A stretch of 64,000 nt of DNA from Tretioscincus oriximinensis (lineage: Eukaryota > Chordata > Lepidosauria > Squamata > Gymnophthalmidae): the NCBI GenBank assembly GCA_022410635.1, contig JAJVDF010000594.1, positions 298,001-362,000 of the forward strand, given 5' to 3'. The notes below the pieces were generated by a model. It did no database searches. It had not been told where the DNA came from and was given only the letters and a program-made list of their open reading frames with translations. Below are positions 35,209 to 62,749 of the stretch, piece by piece. Made by a program: the position numbers and the translations under genes. The stretch's first letter is position 1, and every line of letters begins with the position of its first letter.

Positions 35209-36029
35209 TACCTGCTTCCAGCTGCATTTTGTGTTCCTGCATCTTCCCTGCATTCCTGCTGCTAACTATGCAGTTGGGCTGGGCAGGATTCCCTGAGATG
35301 ATCAACAGCATGCCAGGAAAGGTATAACAATGCAGGATGGATCTATGAATCTGTACGTATACTCCTATACAAGGCTATCAGTGGGGCACTTTTATAACAG
35401 GAGAACTTGTCGTTAGAAACTGCTGTAATAATTGACAATCCTGTTACCAGCAGGGGTGCAGCTACCATAGGACAAGGCTCTCCCCACCTTTTTTTTAGCT
35501 AGCAAGTGAAATGGAATTTGGCCTAGACATAACATGGTTAAAAGTAGCTGCGTGGTGCTTAGCAATCTGAATTGGCAACTTACTGTATTCAATGCTTAGC
35601 ATTCCACCAGTAGAAGACGGAGTATGATGTTTTATTTCTTTTTTGTCTGCTCAACTGTGTCCTTCTCTGGAAGGTTTGAATACTGAATGTTTTAAACTGT
35701 GTCATCTAGGGGCCTAGAGTATCTAAATTAGCTCAGTATTTTCTACAGAAGGAATGTCAATGGCAAAGCACTTCTGTGTTGTTGCCAGGAAAACTATATA
35801 GAGATGTCTAAGAAGATCTCTAACTCCACAGAGGTGCCACAAGTTGATTACAACTCACCAGCAGACCCTAAGGGGCCCCAGGTCAGATAAACAAAGGGGG
35901 CCCTTCCCACCAGGTTTCCTTTCCTTCTTTAAAGCTCTTCTGATGTAATTACTGCATCGTGTGCCAACAAGCAGTTCCTATTATCACTGATTACTGCTTG
36001 TTGGTGTGCAGTGCAGTAATTAGCACATC

Positions 36030-36525
36030 AGAGACCCAGCTGTGGGGCACTAAAGAGCTTAAGAATAATGTGAGCTCCAGGGTGTTGTGCAAGACTCCAC
36101 CACTCTCTGGAAGTGGCCTTGGAGATAGGAGTGGAACCTCTGCAATGCCTTGCCACCAACTCCTAAACTCCTTAGCCTCTCCAGGACGATACCGTGATCA
36201 ATGGTATCAAAAGCCACTAAGAGGTGGACTCCAGGAGAACCGACAGGGTTGCATTGCCTGCATTTCTCTCCCAGAGAAGGTCATCAACCAGGACGACTAA
36301 GCTGGTTTCCATGCCATAACCAGGCCTGGAGCCAGATTGATTTGAGTCTAATCAGTTTCTTCCAAGCATGACTGCAGTTGAACAGGCATGGCCCTCTCCA
36401 GTACCTTGCCCAGGAAGGGTATGTTGGCCACCGGATGGTTGTTGTTTAACTCTTCTGGGTCCAAGGAAGGCTTTTTGAGGAGACGGTGCACCACTGCCTC
36501 TTTAAGTGCCAGTGGGACCACAGCA
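36030..36525 (-). mobile_element. L2 LINE reverse-transcriptase fragment, antisense, degraded
   Basis: The minus strand reads in broken frames HPVANIPFLGKVLERAMPVQ, then LVDDLLWERNAGN-like, AFDTIDHGIVLERL-like and LQGHFQRVVES-like. These match the L2-type RT order (NYRPISNLPFLSKVLE, then AFDTIDH). Stops and frameshifts make it inactive. Confidence 0.75.
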
Positions 36526-36529
36526 TTCC

Positions 36530-37200
36530 ATTAATCATATATTTATACATTTTATGCATTGTCCATTTAGTACTGTCCTTCCACCCACACCCAAGAACAG
36601 TTTGAGTACATGTAATTAATTCATCACATCCTTTACATCCACTGGGCATATATTCTCCAAATCTCCATGCAAAACTGCCATCTTGCTTAGCGCAAAACAT
36701 TAGGAAATGTATGCAAATTCACATGTTCTCTGGGCAGGGAAGTTGGCATGCAGCATTTGCGCTGCCACCCAAAAAGTGGCCTCTGCTTTGCCTCCCAGTA
36801 GGCCCCCCCTTTGCCTCCCAGATCGCTACTGTTTATTTGCCTTGTAAAAAATGTATTTTTTTCCTCTCTCTTTAATTTCTCTCAAAATTCCTTCATCTTT
36901 TGGCATTCTCATACCATATGTATGAAAATGTCTCTTTGTTGGCAGCCATTTTGAACATTTTGAAAGAAATGAGACAATTGAGATGGTATTGTATACTGTG
37001 GAGTATCTTCCTTTTTTGTTTCTTTCATTCGATTATACTTAATCCCTTTTATTTTGTATTTCTTTACTAATCTCTTCTTATACCCATGTTCCATTTGTAT
37101 GTGTATTCCTCCTGCAATTCCCCTTTCTTTTGCAGTTACCTTCCTAATAATCATTTCTATTTCTATATCCTCCTCATTTATATTACTTCTTACCCTATTA
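36530..37200 (-). mobile_element. degraded L1 LINE ORF2 C-terminus, antisense
   Basis: The minus strand has PSQLSHFFQNVQNGC then DIFIHMVWE-like residues and LGCGWKDSTKWTM, parallel to the L1 copy at 17058-17990. Several frame breaks occur. It abuts the L2 fragment at about 36525. Confidence 0.65.
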
Positions 37201-37252
37201 CTTTCAATACAGGAGTGAGAATTCAGGACAGGGCCTTCTCATTAGGCTAGAC

Positions 37253-37418
37253 CAGTGATTCCCAAAGTGGGTGGTACTGCCCCCCCTATGAGCACTGAAG
37301 ACATTGAGGGGGGCATTAAGAATTTTTTTATACAATTGAGGTGAATGGGGTGGGGTGCACTAGGGATGTTGCTTGAGAGCCAAGGGGGCGGCAGTTCAAA
37401 AAAGTTTGGGAATCACTG
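37253..37418. mobile_element. hAT-type MITE (CAGTGATTCCCAAA family), copy 2, with target duplication
   Basis: The terminal inverted repeats are 'cagtgattcccaaagtggg' and 'aaagtttgggaatcactg'. The flanks 'ggctagac' (37245-37252) and 'ggctagat' (37419-37426) agree at 7 of 8 positions. It is inverted relative to the copy at 8004-8168. Confidence 0.85.
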
Positions 37419-37481
37419 GGCTAGATTATGGAACAGTCTCCCTCGGAGATGTGTCAATCAACATTACTGTTTTTGATACAG

Positions 37482-37745
37482 AAAAAAACAGACTAAGCCC
37501 CATTCTTTAGCACCGAAAATGATCTGAATATGCTCTAAAGTAAAGGTGTAGTTGTGGCCATAGGCTTAATTTCTCAATAAAATGTGTTGTTATATGAAAG
37601 AAAAGAGGGCTTTCCATTTGTTTTGCTAGGCAAGGAAGTCACTATAGATATGGGACAATAATCTCTGTATATATCAATCAATAAATGGATCAGAATACTA
37701 AATTAGCATGGCCTTTTCACCAAAGAGTGTGGAAGAACCAAGATT
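37482..37745 (+). repeat. dispersed repeat, inverse of 39831-40112, with half palindrome
   Basis: 'agactaagccccattcttta' through 'gggacaataatct' is the reverse complement of 39918-40112. It ends with 'aaattagcatggccttttca' and 'gtggaagaaccaagatt', one arm of the palindrome at 39831-39917. The other arm is missing here. Confidence 0.75.
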
Positions 37746-38352
37746 CATCTATTTGTTCCAATCATCATTTGGAAAGTCATTTAAGACACGCCTCTTTAAT
37801 CTGGCCCTTGGCTGGAAAAACAGTTCTGCTTTCCTGACTTTCCAGCACAGTTGCTTATAAAATGCTGATTCCGTTTTTACTGTTAAGACTTTTGAGTATA
37901 GGGTGGAATAGAAAGGCAAATAAATAAATACTAATGGGCAGTTTCAGCGGCTTCATACACATTTTGAACAGCACTGGTGATGACATAGCACCCAGGGCAC
38001 TTCACAGCCAAACCATCAGAAGCAGCCACCCAAATGAAGGTAGAACCATAGTAGCACATTTTTCACACTCCTAGAGGTGTTCTAAAAAGAATATCCTAGA
38101 TAATGGTATAAAATGCCTTTGAGATATTATTTAGTGTTTCATTCCTTCTGTCTCCCCTACACATGGGTCCATCCATCATGGGAATCTGTCCCAGGTCTGA
38201 TTCAAGATTGAGTCAAAATAATTGCTTCTTTGAAAAATGCTAGCAGCTGTAGAGACATAATTCTCTGACTGGGCAATAGCCACAATAAACGTCTGAGTCC
38301 AAAAGGTGGAGTCACTATGGTCTCTTTCAAGGCCAGCTCCTTGGCATCAGTA

Positions 38353-38612
38353 TGTGAAGGGCTGACACAGAGCAGAGGGATCAGCATTGTTCTCATTGGT
38401 GCATGGAAGGACTAGAAACAATGGGATGAAACTGCAAGGGAGGAGATTTAGATTAGATATCAGAAAGGCGGTGAGTTCGCCTTCGCTGGAAGTCTTCAAG
38501 CAGAGACTGGACATTCATCTGTCTGGAACGGTTAATGAATCTTGCATTGAGAAGGGGTTGGACCTGATGGTCCTGGAGGTCCCTTCCAACTCTTTGATTC
38601 TATGGTTCTGTG
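38353..38612 (+). mobile_element. CR1 LINE 3' end (TTCTATGATTC-tail family)
   Basis: Encodes a degraded ORF2 end (GMKLQGRRFRLDIRKA, then LPSLEVFKQRLD-like) and finishes 'gtcccttccaactctttgat' 'tctatggttctg'. An internal deletion removes the 'ENLLIVRVINQWNSLP' part seen at 47583. Confidence 0.82.
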
Positions 38613-39131
38613 TTCACATAACCTAGTCCTCCTCAAAGAACTTGCTTAAATGGATGGAAGTTGCAAAGACTTCAGAGAACTTGATAGGATGGACGGCTGT
38701 AAGCTTCTTACCCACACCATCAAGGTTCAAAAAGTGAAAAGCATCAGGCAAAATTGAACTAGGTGACGCTTTAGACACTTCACTTTACCAACTTTATTCA
38801 GATTGGTAAGGAAGGCAACTCCTTATTATCATGAAAACAATGAAACTGCAGTGAGGCTAGAGTAGGTTCCCAAGTGGACAATCAAGGGAAGGTCTAATAG
38901 CATATTTTACAAGGACTTCTTAGAAGATAGTGCTAAGCAGTGTTCATTCGACAATACATTTTCATCTAGATGGGAAAGATGTATGTGAAGTTTACGAACT
39001 GATTTCCTTGTTTTGCGTCAAAAAGAAGGCGAACAGGAACGTGTGGATTTACATTTAGTATAAATGAGCAAGTGAAGTGCAATTGCCATGACATTTTCTT
39101 ATTTTAGATCAAAATGTTATCATGACCCATA
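38613..39131. other. intergenic, unrecognised
   Basis: No gene or named repeat recognised. Confidence 0.45.
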
Positions 39132-39504
39132 TAGACTGAACATAAGAACATAAGAACATAAGAACATAAGAAGAGCCATACTGGATCAGGCCACAGCCCA
39201 TCGAGTCCAGCATTCTGTGTCACACAAAGGCCCACCAGATGCACCTGGGCAGTCCGAACAGAGGAAAGCAAAATATGCTGCTCCTGTTCGTGACTCCCTG
39301 CAAATGGTATTTCAAAAGTCCAGATGATCCCTTTTTTGGGGGGGTTGAAAACCTAGTTTTGGGGTGCCTCTCAGTTTTTTCTGAGGAATTTTTTTTCAAA
39401 AAAAGATTTTTTAATTTTTTTAATTTATTTTCCTCAGAAAAAACAGGAGGCACCCCAAAAATGGGTTTTCAATCCCCCCCCAAAGGGGTCATCTGGTCAG
39501 TCTA
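39132..39504. mobile_element. palindromic MITE copy 2, split by a CR1 insertion
   Basis: The outer piece 'tagactga' (39132-39139) and the piece from 'ccagatgatccctttttt' (~39318) to 'catctggtcagtcta' (39504) together make the same terminal sequence as the MITE at 6991-7192. The CR1 lies between them. No clear outer 8-bp duplication is seen. Confidence 0.75.
39140..39319 (-). mobile_element. CR1 LINE 3' end (TTCTTATG tail) inserted in MITE
   Basis: 'acataagaacataagaacat' is the tail in reverse, then 'actggatcaggccacagccc' and so on, truncated at 'atttcaaaagtcc'. Both junctions show 2-base ambiguity ('ga' and 'cc') and no target duplication. Confidence 0.87.
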
Positions 39505-39830
39505 TTAACCAATGTTGATGTCTGTAAGTTGTTTGCACTGTTCCTTTTTTATGGCTTGCAGTGTCCAACATGCAAGGGTGGTTTTACACATGGTAGAAGC
39601 AAATGCATGTGGAAATAGCTTTTCCCTGACATCATATAAGAACAGTTGTTCCATAGCCTAACTAAATATTTAAGTACAGAGAGTCTGTTTCTAAATTTAA
39701 TCAGGGAACAAAGAGCATAATAAATCATTTCTACTGAATGTCGCTGTTGTGATTTCTTTTTAATCCTTAACATTCGCTTCACAGCAAGCTTTCAATAACA
39801 TCTTGGTCAGATAATTAAAACATATATATG

Positions 39831-39917
39831 AATCTTGGTTCTTCCACACCCTTTGGTGAAAAGGTCATACTAATTTAGCATGACCTTTTCACCAAAGGGT
39901 GTGGAAGAACCAAGATT
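39831..39917. repeat. 87-bp near-perfect palindrome
   Basis: The arms 39831-39868 and 39880-39917 are exact reverse complements (38 nt, beginning 'aatcttggttcttccacacc'). The centre 'ctaatttag' is also symmetric around the T at 39874. The only unpaired position is a39869/c39879. Confidence 0.95.
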
Positions 39918-40112
39918 ATATATATACAGATTATTGTCCCATATCTATAGTGACTTTCTTGCCTAGCAAAATAAATGGAAAGCCCCCTTTTCTTTCACAT
40001 AACAGCACATTTTATTGAGAAATTAAGCCTACGGCCACAACTACNCCTTTACTTTAGAGCATATTCAGATCATTTTCAGTGCTAAAGAATGGGGTTTAGT
40101 CTGTTTAATTCT
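39918..40112 (-). repeat. dispersed repeat, inverse of 37482-37690
   Basis: It matches 37482-37690 in reverse complement ('gcccccttttctttcaca', 'gagaaattaagcctacggcc', 'atggggtttagtctgttt'). Together with the palindrome it may be one larger element. One N at 40045. Confidence 0.75.
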
Positions 40113-40254
40113 TTAGGTGTAAAGGTGCGACTATAGCACAAAGTCAAGTTGTGTCTTATAAGCAGGATTTAAGATATTTTTCGTTTGTTTTGTGTGTTTT
40201 ACTGCCATCTGGTGGAAGTTTCAAAGCATGTCATTCAATTAAACTAGTTCAATA

Positions 40255-40949
40255 CAGCTGAAACCTCTTTATAACAAACTCCAAGGAGAAAAATTTGTGT
40301 TATAATGAAACTTTGTTATACTGAAACTAATGCAAAAATGACTTAAACAAGTAATCACATTAACACACTTTTAAATATCAGAAATCATTGCAAAAATTAT
40401 TTTATTCACTTTTAAATGCCAGAAACCCTTTCAAGAGGTATGTTTAACTCTGTCCCCACAGAGCCTTATTCTGGGCTGTATCTCAGTACAGAGCTTGGCT
40501 ATCCACATGCCAGTATAGACTACATTAGCATGTGAATGTCAGACTCCTATTCCAAGATACAGCTCAGAAAGAGACTCACTGGGGATAACCTAGATTCTTT
40601 CAGTCTTAAATGCACTTGATGACTTACCGTCTTTTCTTACAAACTGCTTTCCCTTGCCATCTTCTATCTCGCCCGCGTAAGCTACATAGGACCCAGTCCA
40701 TCAGATTCTGAGGATTTAATCCTGCTATTCATTGGTGGTCTGAAAATCTTTGCTGTCACTTTAAAATGCCCCATCCATCTTGTACGTTTGTTATAGCAGG
40801 GTCTTCTTATACTGAAACATTTTTGACAATTAAGTTTCTTATGGTGGGGGCATTTTTGCATTGTTCACAATGGTGTTCTGTTGGGACTTTCTGTTTCTTA
40901 TATTGAGAATTTCACTATAAAGGGGTTCTTTATAAAGAGATTTCACCTG
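40255..40949. mobile_element. Tc1/mariner-like non-autonomous DNA transposon
   Basis: The left end 'cagctgaaacctctttataa' and the right end, reversed 'caggtgaaatctctttataa', are terminal inverted repeats, preceded by TA on the left. The interior repeats 'gttataatgaaac' motifs typical of Tigger-like elements. No transposase frame is present. A foldback MITE sits inside. Confidence 0.7.
40449..40597. mobile_element. foldback MITE nested in the mariner-like element
   Basis: 'gtccccacagagccttattc' at the left pairs with 'agactcactggggat' at the right, with 'ccacatgccagtatagacta' in the middle. The family recurs at 44383-44555 and 47128-47220. Confidence 0.6.
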
Positions 40950-41618
40950 TGGCTGCTTTCTTTCTTTTTTTCAAAATGTAGTAGGAGTATGGAAGCCAGC
41001 ACAGCAAGAGAAAGGGCAAGAAAAAGTAACTGGTTTCTGAAAAGCAAAGAAGAAATTGATGTGTGTAAGATACTTTTCCAAAGGAGAGAATAAAAGAAAA
41101 AATGGAAACTAAACAGGGGAGTGCAGACTGGGATTTTTTAATATGGTGCCTGAGGCCTTCAATGACAGGCCAAAGTATTTCTGTAAATAGATTGGAAGTG
41201 AGAGACAGAAGAGCTGGCGTACCTCTACTTTTAAATCTTCTCCAGTCCTTGCTCAAAATAATGAGCTTAAACTCCATTCCGCAGTACTGAAAATGAACCC
41301 AAGAAGTCAAAAGTCTGAGCATAGCCAAAATAAAGGTTTTGATCCATTCTAATAGATATTTCTTGTTGGCACTTGCTACTGCTGAATCCTCAGAATAACT
41401 GCTGGATNCCCAGATCAGTTGCTATTTCACATAATAGTTTGTAGAACTGACAATAAAATAAGAGGGAGAGTAATGTGCAAGGATAAGTTTGTCAGTATTT
41501 CACCATTACTGTACATTGAAGTGGTAATTATAACCATGAGCCATCTAAATTATAAATTCTTCTAGCTTTGCATAACTTGTTAAAATATAGGAACTCTAAC
41601 CTGAGGTGCTTCCACACA
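40950..41618. other. intergenic, unrecognised
   Basis: No gene or named repeat recognised. The opposing open frames at 40881-41328 show no domain. Confidence 0.45.
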
Positions 41619-41806
41619 CATAACAACATAAGAAGAGCCATACTGGATCNGTCCAGAGCCCATCTAGTCCAGCAGTCTGTCTCATATAGAGGCCCACTAG
41701 ATACACCTGGGCAGTCTGGACAGAGGGAAGCAAAATATGTGCCTGTTGATGATTCCCTGCAAATGGTCCTGCCTGTTGCTCCATCCCGTAGGCGACATCC
41801 GCATGA
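41619..41806 (-). mobile_element. CR1 LINE 3' end (TTCTTATG tail), antisense, diverged
   Basis: 'acataacaacataagaagag', then 'gcccatctagtccagcagtc' and 'ggcagtctggacagagggaa'. It is more diverged than the other copies. Confidence 0.8.
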
Positions 41807-42653
41807 CTCTCCGTTGCTGTGGTGATCACCTAATAAACTCATAACCACTGTCCCACTGTCCATAGAACAGTGGCAGCAGCACAAGGATGTATGAGTGCCG
41901 GTGAATGTTGCCCACCTGGGAATGTCATCAGTACAAAATCCCCGGATGGGATCTGTACGGTCATGTTTTTTTGTGCCGGCATACACCACNCTGGCCAAGA
42001 TAGTGGTGTGCAGCATATCCTTCTATATCATGGGAAAGAGCTACAAAAGCTGCTTTTCCTTGATGTTTTCCTTAGGCTAGGATGTCATGACTGCTGTCCA
42101 AACGTGCAGAAATCCAGCCATCCTAACGCTGAGAAAAGTGTCCCTGGATTCCATTTGATGAGCCTAAAAACAGTGCACAACTAAGTTCCAAAGGGGTTGA
42201 GTAACTATGAAGTTTTGAATAGCTAAACTATGCTATAAGAACCTGAACTATTTTATCCTTTCACCATATCAGAGAATCTTTTGCTGCTAGGAGCTCTTGT
42301 TACAATTTCACATTAAATCAGAGAATTCATAACATGGCACATAGCTTCCACCTCACTCAAAGCAATAATATCTTCTGAACCATTGTAACTTGAAATTAAT
42401 ACAGGAGAAGAAACCTATTATGGGTTGATCCTGTGGATATCACTGTCTGAATAAGTACAAAATCGGGACTGACCAAATTCATGAATGCAGGTATGTCGAC
42501 GGCCACTAAATGTTTTCTAGGCACGGTCGGAGAAGTAAGCAGTGTGCCTTGAAAGAAGGCCATNGATGAGACAAAAGACAGGATGGTGTATTAGAAGTGA
42601 TCCAGTGGGGCTTTTGTTACTACTTGAGTCAGTCAGGTGTAGAGATTAGAGCA
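41807..42653. other. intergenic, unrecognised
   Basis: Nothing recognised. Minus-strand open frames here partly read through the CR1 and carry no domain. Confidence 0.4.
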
Positions 42654-42747
42654 GTAATGGCAAACCTTTTGCGCTCGGTGTGTCAAAATCCGCAAAAATC
42701 CCATGTCACATCTAGAAACTTTTTGATATTTCTAGTTCGAGTCTAGT

Positions 42748-42941
42748 ACATAAGAACATAAGAACATAAGAAGAGCCATACTGGATCAGGCCACAGCCCA
42801 TCAAGTCCAGCATTCTGTGTCACACAGAGGCCCACCAGATGCACCTGGGCAGTCCGAACAGAGGGAAGCAAAATATGCTCCTGTTCATGAATCCATTTAT
42901 ACCCTCGGTGTTAGCTACCACTACCTCTTCAGGAAGTAAAT
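42748..42941 (-). mobile_element. CR1 LINE 3' end (TTCTTATG tail), antisense
   Basis: The tail 'acataagaacataagaacat' is followed by 'tactggatcaggccacagcc'. An internal deletion joins 'ctcctgttcatga' to 'atccatttataccctcgg', ending at 'ctcttcaggaagtaaa'. Confidence 0.85.
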
Positions 42942-43104
42942 AAAAGTAGCATTTTTGATATACGTATTTATTAAAGAAGCAAAAATATACTGCTCAAAAC
43001 AAATAAGGAAACACTTTAACATAACATTGTAACACTAAGTGTTCCCTTTATTGGTCTCAACGGTATATATATGAATTGGCGTACACTGGGGNTCATGACT
43101 GTAA

Positions 43105-43262
43105 TTTTTAAAATATTTCCCTGGATCTGTTTTTATCATTTTTTATTGTATTGTACTGGTTCTTATATAATTCATCTCCTATTTTATATTTTGTACTGTA
43201 TTGTGAGCCACTCAGAGGCCTTTGTGGGGTGGGNGGGATATAAATTCAATAGTAAAGTAAAG
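43105..43262 (+). mobile_element. L2-like LINE 3' tail
   Basis: 'gtgagccactcagaggcctt', then 'gggatataaattcaatag'. Diverged; one N. Confidence 0.55.
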
Positions 43263-43539
43263 TATATATACATGTCATATATTGCTGAATTTCATTTGCT
43301 AAATCTTCAATTGAAAGTTGGTATTTCATACACTTTCAACCCCAAGCAAGCATTATTCATCTGTCAGTCAATTTCTTTTANTGGATTAAATGTTGTTTAA
43401 CTCTTGAGAATCTGCACATGCGCTGAATTTTTTGTTTTCAATTACAAAAAAAATATTAATTCTTAAATTTTAATTTAATCTGGTCGCTGGCACGTCACCC
43501 AAAATGTCTTGGCGTGTCACCTTGGACACGCATGTTGTA

Positions 43540-43857
43540 GTGGAATTTACTTCCTGAAGAGGTAGTGGTAGCTAACAGCTTGGATAGTTTCAAGACAGGA
43601 CTAGACAGGTTTATGGACACTAAGGGTATAAATGGACACTAAGATAGTTGTCTGGATGTCGCCTCCCGGATGGAGCAACAGGCAGGACTCTAGAAATACC
43701 ATTTGCAGGGAGTCACGAACAGGAGCAGCATATTTTGCTTTCCTCTGTTCGGACTGCCCAGGTGCATCTGGTGGGCNTNTGTGTGACACAGAATGCTGGA
43801 CTCGATGGGCTGTGGCCTGATCCAGTATGGCTCTTCTTATGTTCTTATGTTCTTATG
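43540..43857 (+). mobile_element. CR1 LINE 3' end (TTCTTATG tail)
   Basis: Starts at 'gtggaatttacttcctgaag' and ends in 'atgttcttatgttcttatg'. It is nearly identical to 15534-15877, so a recent family. Confidence 0.9.
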
Positions 43858-43883
43858 TAGGTTAAAGTGTCAGACTCTTATCT

Positions 43884-44195
43884 GCACGGATAGCTCAGTT
43901 GCTTAGGAATTCGTCTCTCGCCTGGGAGATGCGGTTTCGAAGCCCTGTGTGGGACTTGGGGAGGGCTGAGCACCTTCTTGCCTGTATTGCTCCAGCCAAC
44001 CCAGCTATTCNAAAGCATGAATTGCAAGAAATTGCAACTGACTGCAAGTAGATACATGGGAACCACCGTAGCCTGGTGGGGAAGATATAATGGGAGCCTT
44101 CGGGCAAAATATATCCTTGTAAGCCGGTTTGAGTCCCTTTGAAAGGTGAGAAAAGCAGGGTATAAGAACCAAGTTCTTCTTCTTCTTCTTCTTAT
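43884..44195 (+). mobile_element. tRNA-derived SINE, copy 5
   Basis: 'gcacggatagctcagttgct' head, 'gcggtttcgaagccctgtgt' B-box region, tail 'gggtataagaaccaagttct' with (CTT)n. Very close to copy 4. Confidence 0.87.
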
Positions 44196-44208
44196 CTGGA
44201 AGCATCCC

Positions 44209-44370
44209 TCCACAAAGGCCAGCTGGGTGACCTTGGGCTAGTCAGTCCTTGGGAGCTCTCTCAGCCCCACCTACTTCAAGGGGTGTCTGTTGTGAAGAAC
44301 AGAAGGTTACGTAAGTCGCTTTGATTCCCTTCGGGTTGAGAAAAGAGGGGTATAAAAACTGACTCTTCNG
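44209..44370 (+). mobile_element. Sauria SINE, 5'-truncated
   Basis: It has the central 'ccagctgggtgaccttgggc', then 'gggtgtctgttgtgaagaac' and the BovB-like tail 'gattcccttcgggttgagaa' 'gaggggtataaaaactgact'. It directly follows the previous SINE. Confidence 0.75.
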
Positions 44371-44382
44371 CTCCCACGAGCT

Positions 44383-44555
44383 CTGNCCCCACTGAGCCTT
44401 ATTCTGGGAATAGGTGTCTGCCATCTACATGCTAGTGTAGGCTATGGCAGGCCCCGAATGGGGCCTGTCATAGCCTACTCTGGCATGTGGATGGCCAAGC
44501 TCTGTCCCGAGATAAAACCCAGACTAAGGCTTAGTGTGGACAGGGCCAGGGTCTC
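44383..44555. mobile_element. foldback MITE (GAGCCTTATTCTGGG family)
   Basis: 'tgagccttattctgggaata' pairs with 'cccagactaaggcttagtg', and 'aggctatggcaggccccg' with 'ggggcctgtcatagcctac'. The hairpin covers almost the whole unit. It ends ~80 bp upstream of the promoter elements. Confidence 0.7.
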
Positions 44556-44637
44556 ATTGCGCAAGTATCGTCGAAATGGAGTCCAAAAACATCTGGACAC
44601 AAAAACCTATTCCCGCCTAGCCCTTTATTCACGGAAA

Positions 44638-44692
44638 ACTACACTTCCCGAATTCGATTACAAGCTGCGTCTTGCGCACTGCATGCTGGGAA
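44638..44692. promoter_or_regulatory. SMC5: ZNF143/Staf-like sites in the SMC5 promoter
   Basis: 'ctacacttcccg' (from 44639) and 'gcatgctgggaa' (44681-44692, reverse 'ttcccagcatgc') match the ZNF143 consensus parts CTACAATTCCCAGCATGC. The first is partial. Binding is inferred. Confidence 0.5.
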
Positions 44693-44749
44693 CANCACAC
44701 GGTTGACAAACCGGCGTGTTACTTTCGGTACGTGCCGCATTTTTTTGAA

Positions 44750-45119
44750 CCAATGAGAAAACTGGAAACGCCTTTCTTCCAATAAGCAGCGCCGCTGTTC
44801 ACGCAGCCGCGTGACGTCATTCAACCAGCACGTTCTTTGGCCCAAGCCGAGTGTCGCGCAAAACCTTGCACGACAGATGTAATTTACGGGTCCGATCCGT
44901 CNCAGCCGGCAAGTTTTTTTTTNAAAAAAATGCTCCACTTCCGCCTGTTCCGCTTGCCTGAACTGACCAATAGGAACGGCGATGTCTTGGATTCGTCCGT
45001 CTCCACAGGTCGGTTACCAGGGTGAAGTAACAATCTGGGTCTTCCGTCCAACGGAAACGGAGGATTTCCTNAACCAATGAGGGGCTCCCAGCGCCTGACG
45101 CCAAACCGGGGCAACCAAT
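44750..45119 (+). promoter_or_regulatory. SMC5: five CCAAT boxes (NF-Y sites)
   Basis: All five are on the + strand: 'aaccaatgag' (44750-44754), 'tccaataag' (44779-44783), 'gaccaatagg' (44967-44971), 'aaccaatgag' (45074-45078) and 'aaccaatagg' (45115-45119). The flanks agree with the NF-Y preference for purines before CCAAT and an A/G-rich 3' side. Confidence 0.7.
44812..44819. promoter_or_regulatory. SMC5: perfect CRE palindrome TGACGTCA
   Basis: An 8-bp full CREB/ATF site at 44812-44819, ~400 bp upstream of the SMC5 start codon and inside the CpG-rich region. Confidence 0.7.
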
Positions 45120-45214
45120 AGGAGAGGGGCGCGCTTTTCCGTCCAACGCGCGCGCATTTGCTGTGGGAACTGGGAAGTTGCCGCCGCCGCCGCTGCTGCT
45201 GCTGCGCATGCAAG

Positions 45215-62694
<17,480 letters not shown>

Positions 62695-62749
62695 GTAAGT
62701 GCTANATTTCATCCTTTAAAATGTCACATTATGTTAATGTACTGGCAGA

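Larger units (their letters stand above)
37205..37935 (+). mobile_element. L2-like LINE 3' region, interrupted twice
   Basis: 'cagggccttctcattaggct' continues after a MITE as 'agattatggaacagtctccc', then after a second insert as 'gtcatttaagacacgcctct' and ends in 'gagtatagggtggaatag' with a TAAATAAA tail. The 3' end matches 49225-49413 and 62105-62253. Confidence 0.65.
42654..43539. mobile_element. hAT-like element, interrupted by CR1 and an L2-like tail
   Basis: It opens with 'cagtaatggcaaaccttttg' and 'gctcggtgtgtcaaaatcc', and resumes after inserts with 'cgtatttattaaagaagc' and 'gaataaggaaacac'-like sequence. It closes with 'aatctggtcgctggcacgtc' and 'ttggcgtgtcaccttggaca'. The expected inverted right end is lost or displaced by the CR1 at 43540. 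Confidence 0.55.

Noticed and set aside
43884..44370. tRNA gene
   Set aside because: The A-box and B-box-like sequences belong to SINE heads; the cloverleaf is degraded and the same head recurs in five copies with a shared tail.
45158..45214. Upstream extension of SMC5 (LWELGSCRRRR)
   Set aside because: The frame is open but begins at TTG, not ATG; the strong-context ATG at 45215 gives MATP as in human.
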